The position numbers and the translations under genes were made by a program. The notes below the pieces were generated by a model. It was not told the origin of the DNA. It was given only the letters and a program-made list of their open reading frames with translations, and did no database searches. A stretch of DNA of 64,000 nt from the NCBI GenBank assembly GCA_902787185.1, contig CADAFP010000003.1, positions 1 to 64,000 on the forward strand, written 5' to 3'. The stretch comes from an uncultured Bacteroidales bacterium (GTDB taxonomy: Bacteria > Bacteroidota > Bacteroidia > Bacteroidales > Muribaculaceae). Below, piece by piece: positions 34,975-43,822 of the stretch (within the stretch, counting starts at the first letter, position 1; every line of letters begins with the position of its first letter).

Positions 34975-35742
34975 TTAGAGCGAGATGCCGAGCACGAGAG
35001 AGTGCGACACGTCGTGGACCTTGAGGTTGTTGACGGTCCAGTGCTCGAGGCGGGCACGGTAGCCCACACGCAGGGTGGTCTTGCCCAGGTGGAGGTCGGC
35101 ACCCACATAATGCGTCATATCCAGGCGGTTGCCCCACCAACCCAAGTGGGCAAGGTTCTTGTGGTTACCCAGATAAATCTCATAGTAGCTCTCATCGTAT
35201 TCGGGTGCGAAAAACACGCCGATGACAGGCAGATGCACCTGATAGCGCAACGTCATGGAAAGGCGCCACAAACGAGTGTCCATCGAGGCCATACCGGTGG
35301 CACCCACGTTCCAGTGTGCCCTCACCGACACGGGGTTATTGCTATTGACCTCGTCATAGATGATGCCGGCCCGCAGTTGCGTCATGGGGCCCGCGCTCAG
35401 GTTCACCCGGTGCGCTATCGCCCCGCGCCACTGCCGCTGCATGTCGAAGGTGATGTCTCCCATCAGTTTGTGCAGGTTGTTGTTGCGGGCGTCATTCTCC
35501 ACATAGTTGTAGTCGGCACCCACACCCAACTGCCACAGCCACTTGTCGGGGGCAAATCGCGTGTTGCGCATCACCTCATAACCCAAAGCGAGATCGGTGC
35601 CGCCATAGGTGATAGGCGTCAAGTAGCTGTCATGTATCGAGGCGTAGCCCGCATCGATAGTGAACAGCGACACATTCTCCTGCCCTGCGGTCCCGAGAGA
35701 GACCACAAATGCTGCCAACAGATATGTCAATAACCTCTTCAC
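34975..35742 (-). CDS. DUF3316 family outer-membrane-like protein
   Basis: Bacteroidetes-specific family of unknown function. Residues 1-20 form a signal peptide (LLTYLLAAFVVSLGTAGQ). The rest is beta-rich with many Tyr/Trp-ended strands (LWQLGVGADYNYVE, MTLRYQVHLPVIGVFFAPEYDESYYEIYLG). The family hallmarks are SYLTPITYGGTDLALGYE near the start and WWGNRLDMTHYVGADLHLG near the end. The 255 residues suit a barrel of about 12 strands. It lies between parC and the S41 lipoprotein in one direction, with the next gene starting directly after its stop. Confidence 0.82.
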   Translation of the reverse strand: MKRLLTYLLAAFVVSLGTAGQENVSLFTIDAGYASIHDSYLTPITYGGTDLALGYEVMRNTRFAPDKWLWQLGVGADYNYVENDARNNNLHKLMGDITFDMQRQWRGAIAHRVNLSAGPMTQLRAGIIYDEVNSNNPVSVRAHWNVGATGMASMDTRLWRLSMTLRYQVHLPVIGVFFAPEYDESYYEIYLGNHKNLAHLGWWGNRLDMTHYVGADLHLGKTTLRVGYRARLEHWTVNNLKVHDVSHSLVLGISL

Positions 35743-35787
35743 CTGGCGACAAAAATATTTCGTTTTATTCGCTTAATCCGTGTTTTT

Positions 35788-38541
35788 TTAGTCCTCGTCA
35801 AAGGGGATGCGCTGCTGTCCGGTGAAGCTGTCAAGCACCTCGTCCTGACTGATGCCGTCGGGCATGGGGGCATTGTCGGGCTCATCGTCGGTCGGAGCGA
35901 TAGTGGGTTCGGCCTCCTCGACAGGTGCCGGCTCACGCGGCTCGACCTCGGTGATGGTAGCCACCGCCCAGTTGGTGACGCGGCGTCCCTTGGCCTTGAA
36001 CGTTTTCACACCAATAAACTCTTCAGCATCAATGACAAACGGCTCACGGAAGGCGTCACCGCCACCCATCTTCACCTCAAATCGCGGGCACGGCTCGTCG
36101 CTCAGCAGCAACAGCTTTGACTCGGGATTGGTGCCGATAATGCTCTGCTTTTTGGTGTTGTCCTCTAGGGTAAAACGCTTGACGTAAGGGTGGCCCTGGT
36201 CTGCGTCGTCGAGCACAGCGGTCCACACCTTGTCCTTGACAAACTTCTCGATGCGCATGATGCCCTCATCGTAGTGGTTGGTTGCCTCGGCGCTGGTGGT
36301 GTAGAACTCACCGTTACCCATGATGACCAGGATGCGGTCATCACCGCCGAACAGACCGAGCGAACGCCCATGGTTCTCGTAGTTGATGCGCAGGATGTCG
36401 GGGTCGAACCACACCTCGCGGTCGCCCAGTGTGGATTGACCTGCCTCCTTGAGTGAAATGCGGTGCACCTCATTCTTGGTGACGATGTTGCCACGCGCCT
36501 GCTTGCCCTTGATGGCGAGTTCGGCGAGATTGACGTCAAACTGCAGGATTTTGAGCCTGAACTTGGGCTTGAGAGTAATGCGCAGCACCTCGGCCTCGCC
36601 ATTGGGATTGGCGGTGAACCAGGTGATCTTGCTGCCAGGCTTGCCCTGGGTGATGTCATATTCCTTGTCGCGCGTGATGCCCGTGACGGCAAATCGCTTC
36701 ATGTAGGTCGTGCCGCCACGACCGTCCTGGTACAACACATTATATATTGTGCGGTCATCGCCCTTCTTGAAGACGTTCAGGTACAGGATGTTCTTGCCGA
36801 CGTAAATCTTGTCGGCCACCTTGATGACCTTGAACTTACCATCCTTGTAGAAGATGATGATGTCGTCGATGTCTGAGCAGTTGCACACAAACTCGTCCTT
36901 CTTCAAGCCCGTGCCGATGAAGCCGTCGGCGCGGTTGATGTAGAGTTTCTGGTTGGCCTCGGCGACCTTGCTGGCGACGATGGTGTCAAACTCGCGGATG
37001 ACGGTGCGGCGCGGGTACTTGGCGCCGTACTTGGTCTTCAGGCCCTTGAACCACTCGATGGTGTAGTCGGTCAAGTGGGCGAGTTTGTCGTCAATGTCCT
37101 CGATGCGCTCCTTCAGGCGGGCGATGTTCTCTTCGGCCTTGTCGCTGTTGTACTTGAGGATGCGCTTCATCGGGATTTCGAGCAGGCGCAACAGGTCGTC
37201 CTCGGTGATTTCACGGAAGAACTGTGGCTTGAAGGGCGTCAGTCGTTTGTCGATGTGCTTCAAGGCCTTCTCCTGATCCTTGGCGTTCTCAAACTCCTTG
37301 TCCTTGTAGATGCGCTCCTGGATGAAGATTTTCTCCAACGACACGTTGTGCAGCGTCTCCATCGTCTCGCCACGCAGGATTTGCAGCTCTTGGCGCAGGA
37401 TTTCGCGTGTGCGGTCCACGCTGTAGCGCAGCACGTCGCTCACGGTGAGGAACTGCGGCTTCTGGTCCTTGATGACACAGCAGTTGGGCCAGATGGAGAT
37501 TTCGCAGTCGGTGAAGGCATACAACGCGTCGATGGCGATGTCGCTGCTCGTGCCAGCCTGCAGTGAGACGATAATCTCGGCCGTGGCACTGGTGTTATCC
37601 TCGACCTTGCGGATTTTGATCTTGCCGCGCTCGCCAGCCTTGAGAATCGACTCAATGACGGTGCCGGTGGTTTTGCCATAGGGCACGTCCTTGACCAGCA
37701 GCGTCTTGTTGTCGAGTTTCTCGATTTTGGCGCGCACACGCACATAGCCGCCGCGCTCGCCGTCATTGTAGTGGCTCACGTCGATATATCCGCCCGTCTG
37801 GAAGTCGGGGTACAGGTGGAATTCCTCGTCGCGCAGGTAACTGATGGCTGCGTCACACACCTCGTTGAAGTTGTGAGGCAGAATCTTGCACGACAGGCCG
37901 ACGGCGATGCCCTCGGCGCCCTGGGTGAGCAGCAGCGGGAACTTGGCGGGCAGCGTCAGCGGTTCGCGCTTGCGGCCGTCATAGGAGAGTCCCCAGTCGG
38001 TCACCTTGGCGTTATAGACCGCATCGAGGGCAAACTCGCTCAGGCGAGCCTCGATGTAACGTCCCGCGGCCGCACCGTCACCAGTGAGGATGTTACCCCA
38101 GTTACCCTGCGTGTCGATGAGCAGTTCCTTCTGTCCCAACTGCACCAGCGCACTGTAGATGGAGGCGTCGCCGTGGGGGTGGTACTGCATCGTCAGACCC
38201 ACGATGTTGGCAACCTTGTTGAAGTGGCCGTCGTCGGCCTCCTTCATGGCGTGCATGATGCGGCGCTGCACGGGCTTAAAGCCGTCCTCGATGTGGGGCA
38301 CGGCGCGCTCGAGTATCACGTAAGAGGCATAGTCGAGAAACCAGTTCTCGTACATGCCGCTCAGTTGCAGTTTCTTATCTTTAGGCACCTGGTAGGTGGA
38401 ATGGGCCTGAGGCTCAACGCCATTGCCGCCCTCCTCGGGCGTGCCGGCATCGTCATTGCCCACGTTCTCATTGTCCGCGGCATTGTCCTCTACGGGCTCC
38501 TGTTGGTCCTTGCCTTCCAGTTCGTCGTCGTCTTTTTTCAT
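35788..38541 (-). CDS. parC: DNA topoisomerase IV subunit A
   Basis: Cleaves and rejoins DNA, together with ParE, to decatenate chromosomes. The N-terminus LSGMYENWFLDYASYVILER-like stretch (about 50-70), the winged-helix region HPHGDASIYSALVQ (about 115-130) and the active tyrosine in AAAGRYIEARLS (about 160) are plain. A long C-terminal beta-propeller and an acidic Pro-rich tail follow. It fits Bacteroidetes ParC better than GyrA in the motif after RYIEARLS and in length (917). In the quinolone-determining loop the position matching GyrA Asp87 is Ser here. I do not know whether that is normal in this lineage. Confidence 0.93.
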   Translation of the reverse strand: MKKDDDELEGKDQQEPVEDNAADNENVGNDDAGTPEEGGNGVEPQAHSTYQVPKDKKLQLSGMYENWFLDYASYVILERAVPHIEDGFKPVQRRIMHAMKEADDGHFNKVANIVGLTMQYHPHGDASIYSALVQLGQKELLIDTQGNWGNILTGDGAAAGRYIEARLSEFALDAVYNAKVTDWGLSYDGRKREPLTLPAKFPLLLTQGAEGIAVGLSCKILPHNFNEVCDAAISYLRDEEFHLYPDFQTGGYIDVSHYNDGERGGYVRVRAKIEKLDNKTLLVKDVPYGKTTGTVIESILKAGERGKIKIRKVEDNTSATAEIIVSLQAGTSSDIAIDALYAFTDCEISIWPNCCVIKDQKPQFLTVSDVLRYSVDRTREILRQELQILRGETMETLHNVSLEKIFIQERIYKDKEFENAKDQEKALKHIDKRLTPFKPQFFREITEDDLLRLLEIPMKRILKYNSDKAEENIARLKERIEDIDDKLAHLTDYTIEWFKGLKTKYGAKYPRRTVIREFDTIVASKVAEANQKLYINRADGFIGTGLKKDEFVCNCSDIDDIIIFYKDGKFKVIKVADKIYVGKNILYLNVFKKGDDRTIYNVLYQDGRGGTTYMKRFAVTGITRDKEYDITQGKPGSKITWFTANPNGEAEVLRITLKPKFRLKILQFDVNLAELAIKGKQARGNIVTKNEVHRISLKEAGQSTLGDREVWFDPDILRINYENHGRSLGLFGGDDRILVIMGNGEFYTTSAEATNHYDEGIMRIEKFVKDKVWTAVLDDADQGHPYVKRFTLEDNTKKQSIIGTNPESKLLLLSDEPCPRFEVKMGGGDAFREPFVIDAEEFIGVKTFKAKGRRVTNWAVATITEVEPREPAPVEEAEPTIAPTDDEPDNAPMPDGISQDEVLDSFTGQQRIPFDED

Positions 38542-38564
38542 ATCATTGATAGTGTTTTAACCTG

Positions 38565-38572
38565 CAAAGGTA
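38565..38572 (-). promoter_or_regulatory. -7 element for parC
   Basis: The minus strand reads TACCTTTG, 23 bases before the parC start. Confidence 0.65.
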
Positions 38573-38607
38573 ATCAAAATTCTTGATAAGCACTCAGTTT
38601 GCGAGAA

Positions 38608-39735
38608 CTATGTCTTACTTCTTAGCCAGATGGCAAAGAAACGGTCATAGATAATGTAAGCACTACGATAGCGGTAGATGAGTTGCCTCTCGGTGAGCGC
38701 GGTAAGAGCGGTTTTCACGCTACTGGAGGCTTTCAGGTCGTATTTCCTCAAAAAGCTGTTGGCTGTAGGGGATGCCACCTGGCCCTCCTTAGCGATGGCT
38801 GTCAACAGGTCTCGCTGATTGCTGGTGAGAGAAGACAGGTAGGTCTCAAAAGCCATTTCCTGTTCGCCTACCAACTCGGTGATGGCATCATCAATTTCCT
38901 GCTGATTGATTTCATCGGGCATGCTGGCATAGACGCGGTTTAGCGTGGCCTGCAAGTACCACGTCTGTCCATCGAGCCTGGCATAGAGGTCGTGAAATAT
39001 GCCAACAGGCAAATCCACATCAATTTCCTTAAAGAAATTAGCAGCAAAATCATAGTAAGCCTTTTCGTCAATTTCGCCCAGTGAAACAATCTGTGAGCTT
39101 TGATAAAATGGCCGTTTAGCCGACAAAAACATATCGGCCATCATGTGCTGCTGGCTGCCGGCAAAGATGAAATAGACATTAGGCAGGAACTGGATATAGG
39201 AGCGCAGTAACGCCTCGGTATTGGCCTCAGGGTATTCGGTAATCTGTTGGAACTCGTCAAGGGCAATATAACAACGCCTCCCCGACTGCTTCAGGTATTC
39301 AAAGATGCGATGCAGCGTCTCCTCCTGTTGGTTGTCAGCAAAATCGAGTGAGAACGTAGGCATACCCGTTTGGGCATCAAATGTCATGGTGGGCCTGAAA
39401 CCGGCAAAGAAATCCGAAACCTTGCGCAAAGCCGCATGGGTGGGCGAATCCAATTTACCGACAATGTGATAGGCAAGCAGGTTGATGAGTTGCGTCAGAT
39501 TCTTGGTCACAAAAATGTCGATATAGAAACACTGCACGTCGGGCCGTTTTTCTTGAATCCAGGCAAACACATGATGAATCAGCCCCGTCTTACCGATGCG
39601 GCGCGGTGCTATCAAGGTGATATTGCGCTCATTTTCAAGTCCGCCAATCACCTTTTGCGTCTCGTCTTGACGGTCACAGAAATATTTTGCGCCCTTATAG
39701 CCGTAGGTTACAAATGGGTTATTTAATTGTTTCAT
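38608..39735 (-). CDS. AAA ATPase of the archaeal-type (STAND-like) family
   Basis: Orphan ATPase common in Bacteroidetes, function not established. Seen are Walker A LIAPRRIGKTGL (about 40-51), Walker B CYIALDEFQQI (about 155-165), a sensor FIFAGSQQHMM (about 193), and a C-terminal winged-helix region with SVKTALTALTERQLIY (about 340-355). The length of 375 residues is typical. It is a single gene between mgtE and parC. A near-perfect 12-bp palindrome lies immediately before the start codon and may be an operator. Confidence 0.85.
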   Translation of the reverse strand: MKQLNNPFVTYGYKGAKYFCDRQDETQKVIGGLENERNITLIAPRRIGKTGLIHHVFAWIQEKRPDVQCFYIDIFVTKNLTQLINLLAYHIVGKLDSPTHAALRKVSDFFAGFRPTMTFDAQTGMPTFSLDFADNQQEETLHRIFEYLKQSGRRCYIALDEFQQITEYPEANTEALLRSYIQFLPNVYFIFAGSQQHMMADMFLSAKRPFYQSSQIVSLGEIDEKAYYDFAANFFKEIDVDLPVGIFHDLYARLDGQTWYLQATLNRVYASMPDEINQQEIDDAITELVGEQEMAFETYLSSLTSNQRDLLTAIAKEGQVASPTANSFLRKYDLKASSSVKTALTALTERQLIYRYRSAYIIYDRFFAIWLRSKT

Positions 39736-39736
39736 A

Positions 39737-39767
39737 ATTTACGTTACGGATTTTACGTAACGCAAAT
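39737..39767. promoter_or_regulatory. Palindrome in front of the AAA ATPase gene (possible operator)
   Basis: ATTTACGTTACG (39737-39748) and CGTAACGCAAAT (39756-39767) are inverted repeats with one mismatch and a 7-base spacer, 2 bases upstream of the start codon. TTACG words recur at near 7-base intervals. Confidence 0.5.
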
Positions 39768-39780
39768 TACGCAATAATAT

Positions 39781-39803
39781 CTGAAATGACCAAATCATTT
39801 CAG
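39781..39803 (-). terminator. Hairpin after mgtE
   Basis: CTGAAATGA-ccaaa-TCATTTCAG is a perfect 9-bp stem 26 bases after the mgtE stop. The T-run lies on the plus-strand side, so the direction is unclear. Confidence 0.5.
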
Positions 39804-39828
39804 GATTTTTTGTGAAAAAGGGCTGGAA

Positions 39829-41223
39829 TTAGCCCATAAAGGAGGTGAAGACGTTGATGAGCCAGCCGCTGATGGCCATGTAGATGGTGATTCCGACGAT
39901 ATCGTTGGTCACCGTGACGAAGGGGCCTGTGGCGATGGCAGGGTCAATCTTCATCTTTTCCAGCACCAGTGGCACCACGGTACCGAACAACGACGCGAAC
40001 ATGACCACGAGGAACAGCGAGGTGGTCACAGCAGCCGCGGCGATGTTAGACTTGGTGGGGTCGGCATCAACGGGGAAGAATCGGGTATATAGGAAGATGA
40101 GCAGTCCCATCACCAGCGCATTGATGAGCGCGGTGCTGAACTCCTTCAACAGGTGTTTGCCCACATGCTTGATGTCCAGGCTACCATTGGCAAGACCTTG
40201 CACGACGATAGCACTCGACTGGGTACCCACATTACCGCCCGTGCCGCCAATCAAGGGGATAAACAGCGCCAGACCAGGCAAGATGCGCAACAAGTCGGCA
40301 TCGCCCTCGCCGCCGCCCAGAATCAAGGCGTTGATGATACCGCCCACCAATCCGATGAGCAGCCACGGCAAGCGGGCACGCACCTGGCGGAAGACGCCCG
40401 CATCGGTCTCGATGTCACCCCAGATACCTGATGCCAACTGGTAGTCGTCCTCACCCTGCTCACGCACGCGGTCGATGATATCGTCAACCGTGATGCGTCC
40501 CACCAGGCGACCGATACTGTCGACAACAGGCATTGCCACAAGGTCATATTTCTCGAAGTCGAGGGCCACGTCCTCGATATGGGTGCCCGTGCGCACGCTA
40601 ATGGGGTCTGGCTCCATGACGTGCTTGATTTTGGAAGCCGAGGGGTTGGTGATGGTGGTCTTCAAGGGTAAAATTCCCTTCAGTCGGGAATCGTCGTCCA
40701 CCACATAGATGCTGTAGATCTCGTCCAGGTCCTCGGCCTGCTGGCGCATGGCCTTGATACAGTCGGGCATGGACATATTCTCGTTGACGACAATCATCTC
40801 GGTGGACATGTAACCGCCGGCGGTGTCCTCGTCATATTGCAGCAAGTCAACGATGTCGCCAGCCTGCTCCACATCGTCGATGTGGCTGATGACATCTTCA
40901 CGGTCCTCCTCGTCGAGCTCCTGGATAACATCCACAGCGTCGTCGGCATCCATCTGCTCCACCTGCTTGGCGATTTCCTCGTTGGGCATCAGTTCCATCA
41001 GGTCGTGGCGCTGGTCCTCGTCGAGTTCGACAAGGACGTCGGCAGCAGTCTCGTCGTCGAGCAAGAGCATGATAAACAGGGCCTCGTCGTCATTGAGGTC
41101 ACCCACCAGTTCGGCGATGTCGGCAGGGTGCAAATCCTTGATTTGCTCGCGCACCTGCTCCTCGTCCTTCTGGTCTATCAGCTCATTCAGGTTACTCAGA
41201 TATTCCGCGGTAAATTCTCTCAT
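39829..41223 (-). CDS. mgtE: Magnesium transporter MgtE
   Basis: Mg2+ channel of the inner membrane. The acidic N-domain (residues 1-125) has the repeated D-E-D patterns of the MgtE superhelix. A CBS pair (about 130-255) includes EDTAGGYMSTEMI. Five transmembrane helices (about 280-462) contain PLIGGTGGNVGTQSSA and the closing DIVGITIYMAIS. The length of 464 residues is standard. It lies 32 bases after rsmA in the same direction, with a heptamer array in between. No M-box-like leader is visible, so regulation is probably through the protein's own Mg2+-sensing domains. Confidence 0.95.
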   Translation of the reverse strand: MREFTAEYLSNLNELIDQKDEEQVREQIKDLHPADIAELVGDLNDDEALFIMLLLDDETAADVLVELDEDQRHDLMELMPNEEIAKQVEQMDADDAVDVIQELDEEDREDVISHIDDVEQAGDIVDLLQYDEDTAGGYMSTEMIVVNENMSMPDCIKAMRQQAEDLDEIYSIYVVDDDSRLKGILPLKTTITNPSASKIKHVMEPDPISVRTGTHIEDVALDFEKYDLVAMPVVDSIGRLVGRITVDDIIDRVREQGEDDYQLASGIWGDIETDAGVFRQVRARLPWLLIGLVGGIINALILGGGEGDADLLRILPGLALFIPLIGGTGGNVGTQSSAIVVQGLANGSLDIKHVGKHLLKEFSTALINALVMGLLIFLYTRFFPVDADPTKSNIAAAAVTTSLFLVVMFASLFGTVVPLVLEKMKIDPAIATGPFVTVTNDIVGITIYMAISGWLINVFTSFMG

Positions 41224-41227
41224 GATT

Positions 41228-41262
41228 TCAGTCTTCAGTTATCAGTTGTCAGTTTTCAGTCT
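41228..41262. repeat. Heptamer array spanning the rsmA stop codon
   Basis: TCAGTCT, TCAGTTA, TCAGTTG, TCAGTTT and TCAGTCT (41228-41262). The last unit supplies the TGA stop of rsmA (41256-41258, minus strand). Confidence 0.85.
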
Positions 41263-42041
41263 TTATTCATTGATGACGCGAGCCGCGTCAGGGCAATGAA
41301 ATCTTCCACGCCCAGTTGCTCGGGGCGTTGTCGAAAGACGTCACTCTCCATCAGCGATGGCTTGGCGCCGAATATCGGCTTCAACGAACTGCGCAACATC
41401 TTGCGCCGCTGGCCGAAGGAGAGTTTGACAATATTCTTGAACATGCGCTCGTCCACCCCCAGGTCGGTCACATCGTTGCGTGTCAGGCGAATGACACCGC
41501 TCTTGACCTTGGGCGGCGGATTGAAGACGTGCTCATCGACCGTGAACAGGTAGTCGATGTCGTACCAAGCCTGCAGCAATACCGACAGGATTCCATAGGT
41601 CTTGCTGCCCGGCGGCTCGGCGATGCGCTGAGCCACCTCGCGCTGCAACATGCCGCTGCAACACAAGACCTGGTCACGGTATTCCAGCACCTTGAAGAAA
41701 ATCTGTGTCGAGATGTTGTAAGGATAATTGCCAATGACGCAGAAGGGGGCGTCGCCGTAAAGCTTGTGCAGGTCCATCTTGAGGAAATCCTCGCCGATGA
41801 TGCGTCCGTGCAGTTGCGGGAAAGCCGCCTCGAGGTAGTCCACGCTCTCACTATCCAGTTCCACGACGGTGAGGTCCAGGCCCATCTCAAGCAGGAACTG
41901 GGTGAGCACGCCCATGCCAGGCCCCACCTCAAGCACGGGCAGGTGCTTGAAGTCGTCCAGCGTGTGGGCAATGCGCTCGGCAATCGACAAATCTGTCAAG
42001 AAATGTTGCCCCAGTGACTTTTTTGCTCTAACTTTCCGCAT
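41256..42041 (-). CDS. rsmA: 16S rRNA dimethyladenosine transferase
   Basis: Dimethylates two adjacent adenines near the 16S 3' end (KsgA). Seen are the opening KSLGQHFLTDLSIAE, SAM motif I VLEVGPGMGVLTQ (about 35-47) and the catalytic NYPYNISTQI (about 108-117), with a helical C-domain. The length of 261 residues is normal. The last residues and the stop lie in a heptamer repeat (see 41228-41262), so the C-terminus has been set by the repeat. Its promoter at 42097 faces that of the plus-strand gene at 42166. Confidence 0.95.
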   Translation of the reverse strand: MRKVRAKKSLGQHFLTDLSIAERIAHTLDDFKHLPVLEVGPGMGVLTQFLLEMGLDLTVVELDSESVDYLEAAFPQLHGRIIGEDFLKMDLHKLYGDAPFCVIGNYPYNISTQIFFKVLEYRDQVLCCSGMLQREVAQRIAEPPGSKTYGILSVLLQAWYDIDYLFTVDEHVFNPPPKVKSGVIRLTRNDVTDLGVDERMFKNIVKLSFGQRRKMLRSSLKPIFGAKPSLMESDVFRQRPEQLGVEDFIALTRLASSMNKD

Positions 42042-42058
42042 TTTTGTTCATTTATTGT

Positions 42059-42066
42059 TACCTTTG
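42059..42066 (+). promoter_or_regulatory. -7 element for the UPF0104 gene
   Basis: TACCTTTG, about 100 bases before the GTG at 42166. Confidence 0.6.
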
Positions 42067-42096
42067 CACGCTCCAACGCGTCCATTTAGCAATTTG

Positions 42097-42104
42097 CAAA
42101 GATA
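42097..42104 (-). promoter_or_regulatory. -7 element for rsmA
   Basis: The minus strand reads TATCTTTG, 56 bases before the rsmA start. It lies downstream of the plus promoter at 42059, so the two promoters face each other. Confidence 0.6.
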
Positions 42105-42165
42105 CTGCTTTTTTGCCGTTATCGACGCGTCGGAGACAAAATTTAACCCAACAACTCAAAAAAAC

Positions 42166-43218
42166 GTGAAAAAGGCAATATCCTATCTGATAAAATACGG
42201 CATTCCACTCGTCATCGGTGTGGGACTGATGTATTTCCTGTACAAGAACGTGGACATCACCAGCATGATGGACACGCTCAAGAACGATGTTAACTACTGG
42301 TGGTTTGCCGGTGTGGCCGTGGTCAGCCTGCTGAGCCACGTGTTCAGGGCACTGCGCTGGCGCCTGCAGCTCAAGGCCATCGACGTGAAGCCCTCGTTCA
42401 GCGCCGTGCTGAACAGCATCTTTGGCACCTATGCCGTCAACCTGGTATTTCCCCGCTTGGGCGAGGTGTGGCGCTGCGGCTATATCGCCAACAGGCAGAA
42501 GGCCTCGGTGACTCAGGTCATGGGCTCGATGGTGGCCGACCGCCTGACCGATACCGCCACCGTGCTCCTGTTGACGCTGGTCACCTTCCTGCTGGCGCAG
42601 GGAGCCTTCGGGCAGTTCTTTGACGCCTATCCGCAGATGAAGGAGAACTTCCTTAATGTCGCCAGTGACGCACGCATCTGGTTTGGCACCGCCATCGTCA
42701 TCATTGCCTTAGGCTGGCTGCTGGTCATGAAGACCGAGAACAAGTTCATCAAGAAACTGCAGCTCATGGCACGCAACCTGTGGGAAGGCTTTGCCGGCAT
42801 TGCCCACATGGAAGGCAAGTGGTGGTTCCTGCTGCTGACCATTCTCATCTGGGGCTGCTACTTCCTGCAACTTTACTTAGCCTGCCAAGCTTTCACCTTC
42901 ACCAGCGGGTTGAGCGTTCTCGCCGTGCTCGTGGTGTTTGTGCTCAGCAGCATCGGTATGGGCATCCCCACCAACGGCGGCTTGGGCGCATGGCACGTGG
43001 CGACCATCTTCGGACTGTCGCTGTACGGCGTGGGCACGTTCTCGCCCAGCCATTTCGATCCCCGCGCATCGGCCTTCGCCATGTTCGTGTGGGGATTCCA
43101 GCAGGTGCTGATTATCGCCCTGGGCATCTATGCCTTTATCAGCATGTCGATTGACCGTCGTCGCATCGAGAGCGGTAAGACCGTTGTCGATACCACCAAC
43201 GACGAAATCAAGCTTTAA
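42166..43218 (+). CDS. UPF0104 (LPG synthase-type) integral membrane protein
   Basis: Multi-pass protein of the lysylphosphatidylglycerol synthase transmembrane/AglD-like family, thought to move or modify lipids. From the GTG at 42166 it has 350 residues and about eight transmembrane helices. The family features are LRALRWRLQLKA (about 65-75), PRLGEVWRCGY (about 95-105), MVADRLTDT (about 120-130) and GIGMGIPTNGGLGAWH (about 262-277). The GTG is chosen because no ATG in frame lies nearer, and the family begins with K-K-x-x-x-Y-L-x-K-x. A small membrane protein and ruvB follow in the same direction. Confidence 0.88.
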   Translation: MKKAISYLIKYGIPLVIGVGLMYFLYKNVDITSMMDTLKNDVNYWWFAGVAVVSLLSHVFRALRWRLQLKAIDVKPSFSAVLNSIFGTYAVNLVFPRLGEVWRCGYIANRQKASVTQVMGSMVADRLTDTATVLLLTLVTFLLAQGAFGQFFDAYPQMKENFLNVASDARIWFGTAIVIIALGWLLVMKTENKFIKKLQLMARNLWEGFAGIAHMEGKWWFLLLTILIWGCYFLQLYLACQAFTFTSGLSVLAVLVVFVLSSIGMGIPTNGGLGAWHVATIFGLSLYGVGTFSPSHFDPRASAFAMFVWGFQQVLIIALGIYAFISMSIDRRRIESGKTVVDTTNDEIKL

Positions 43219-43220
43219 AA

Positions 43221-43241
43221 GACTGAAGACTGACAACTAAA
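43221..43241. repeat. Short heptamer run
   Basis: GACTGAA, GACTGAC and AACTAAA, between the UPF0104 stop and the next start. Confidence 0.5.
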
Positions 43242-43245
43242 CAAT

Positions 43246-43818
43246 ATGGACGACAATTTCAACGATTATTTCACCGAGGAGGCTCCCGAGGAGCAGCCCG
43301 TCCAGCATCAGGAAACCGAGCAGGAGCGCGAGGAGCGCGAAATCAAAGAAGCCACCATCGAGCGGCGCGGCTACACGGTCAAGCTGGTGCTCACACTCAT
43401 CATCGCTGCCATGGCACTGTTTCTGGGATGGTGGATTTGGCAGCACTATTTCCAGCCTTACCGGGTGAGCCAGGAAAAAGGCTGGATCATGAAGGTGAGC
43501 AACGAGGGCACCCTGTTCAAGACCTATGAGGGAGAGATGATCAGCGAGGGCTATATCGAGGACACGCTGGTCGCCTTGCACAGCGACTTCCAGTTCTCCA
43601 TCCCCACCGACAGCCTGGCCCGCGAGGCCATGCGGTGGCAAGGCAACGGCCAGCGCGTTATCCTCACCTATAACGAGTATAAAGGCAACGTGATGTGGCG
43701 CGGCAATTCCCGCCATGTCGTCACCAAAATCGAAGCCGACAGCGGACTCGTCAAGTCCAACCCCTACAAGGAGGCAGCACAACCTGCACAGCCCGCCGAG
43801 CAAGAGGCCAAGAAATAG
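43246..43818 (+). CDS. Single-pass membrane protein of unknown function
   Basis: 190 residues. An acidic, Glu-rich cytoplasmic N-terminus (about 1-40) precedes one transmembrane helix (about 47-65, [19 protein letters not shown]). The outer domain of about 110 residues contains [22 protein letters not shown] and [13 protein letters not shown] recognise it as a conserved Bacteroidetes hypothetical near ruvB, with no known role. The Ala/Glu/Pro-rich tail is probably disordered. ruvB starts 4 bases after its stop, so the two are translated from one message. Confidence 0.8.
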   Translation: MDDNFNDYFTEEAPEEQPVQHQETEQEREEREIKEATIERRGYTVKLVLTLIIAAMALFLGWWIWQHYFQPYRVSQEKGWIMKVSNEGTLFKTYEGEMISEGYIEDTLVALHSDFQFSIPTDSLAREAMRWQGNGQRVILTYNEYKGNVMWRGNSRHVVTKIEADSGLVKSNPYKEAAQPAQPAEQEAKK

Positions 43819-43822
43819 CATC

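Noticed and set aside
38608..39735. AAA ATPase as a defence STAND protein
   Set aside because: It has the Walker motifs and a winged helix but no effector or repeat sensor domain, so the call stays general.
41224..41255. Magnesium-sensing riboswitch before mgtE
   Set aside because: The spacer is only 32 bases and is filled by heptamers, so there is no room for an M-box.
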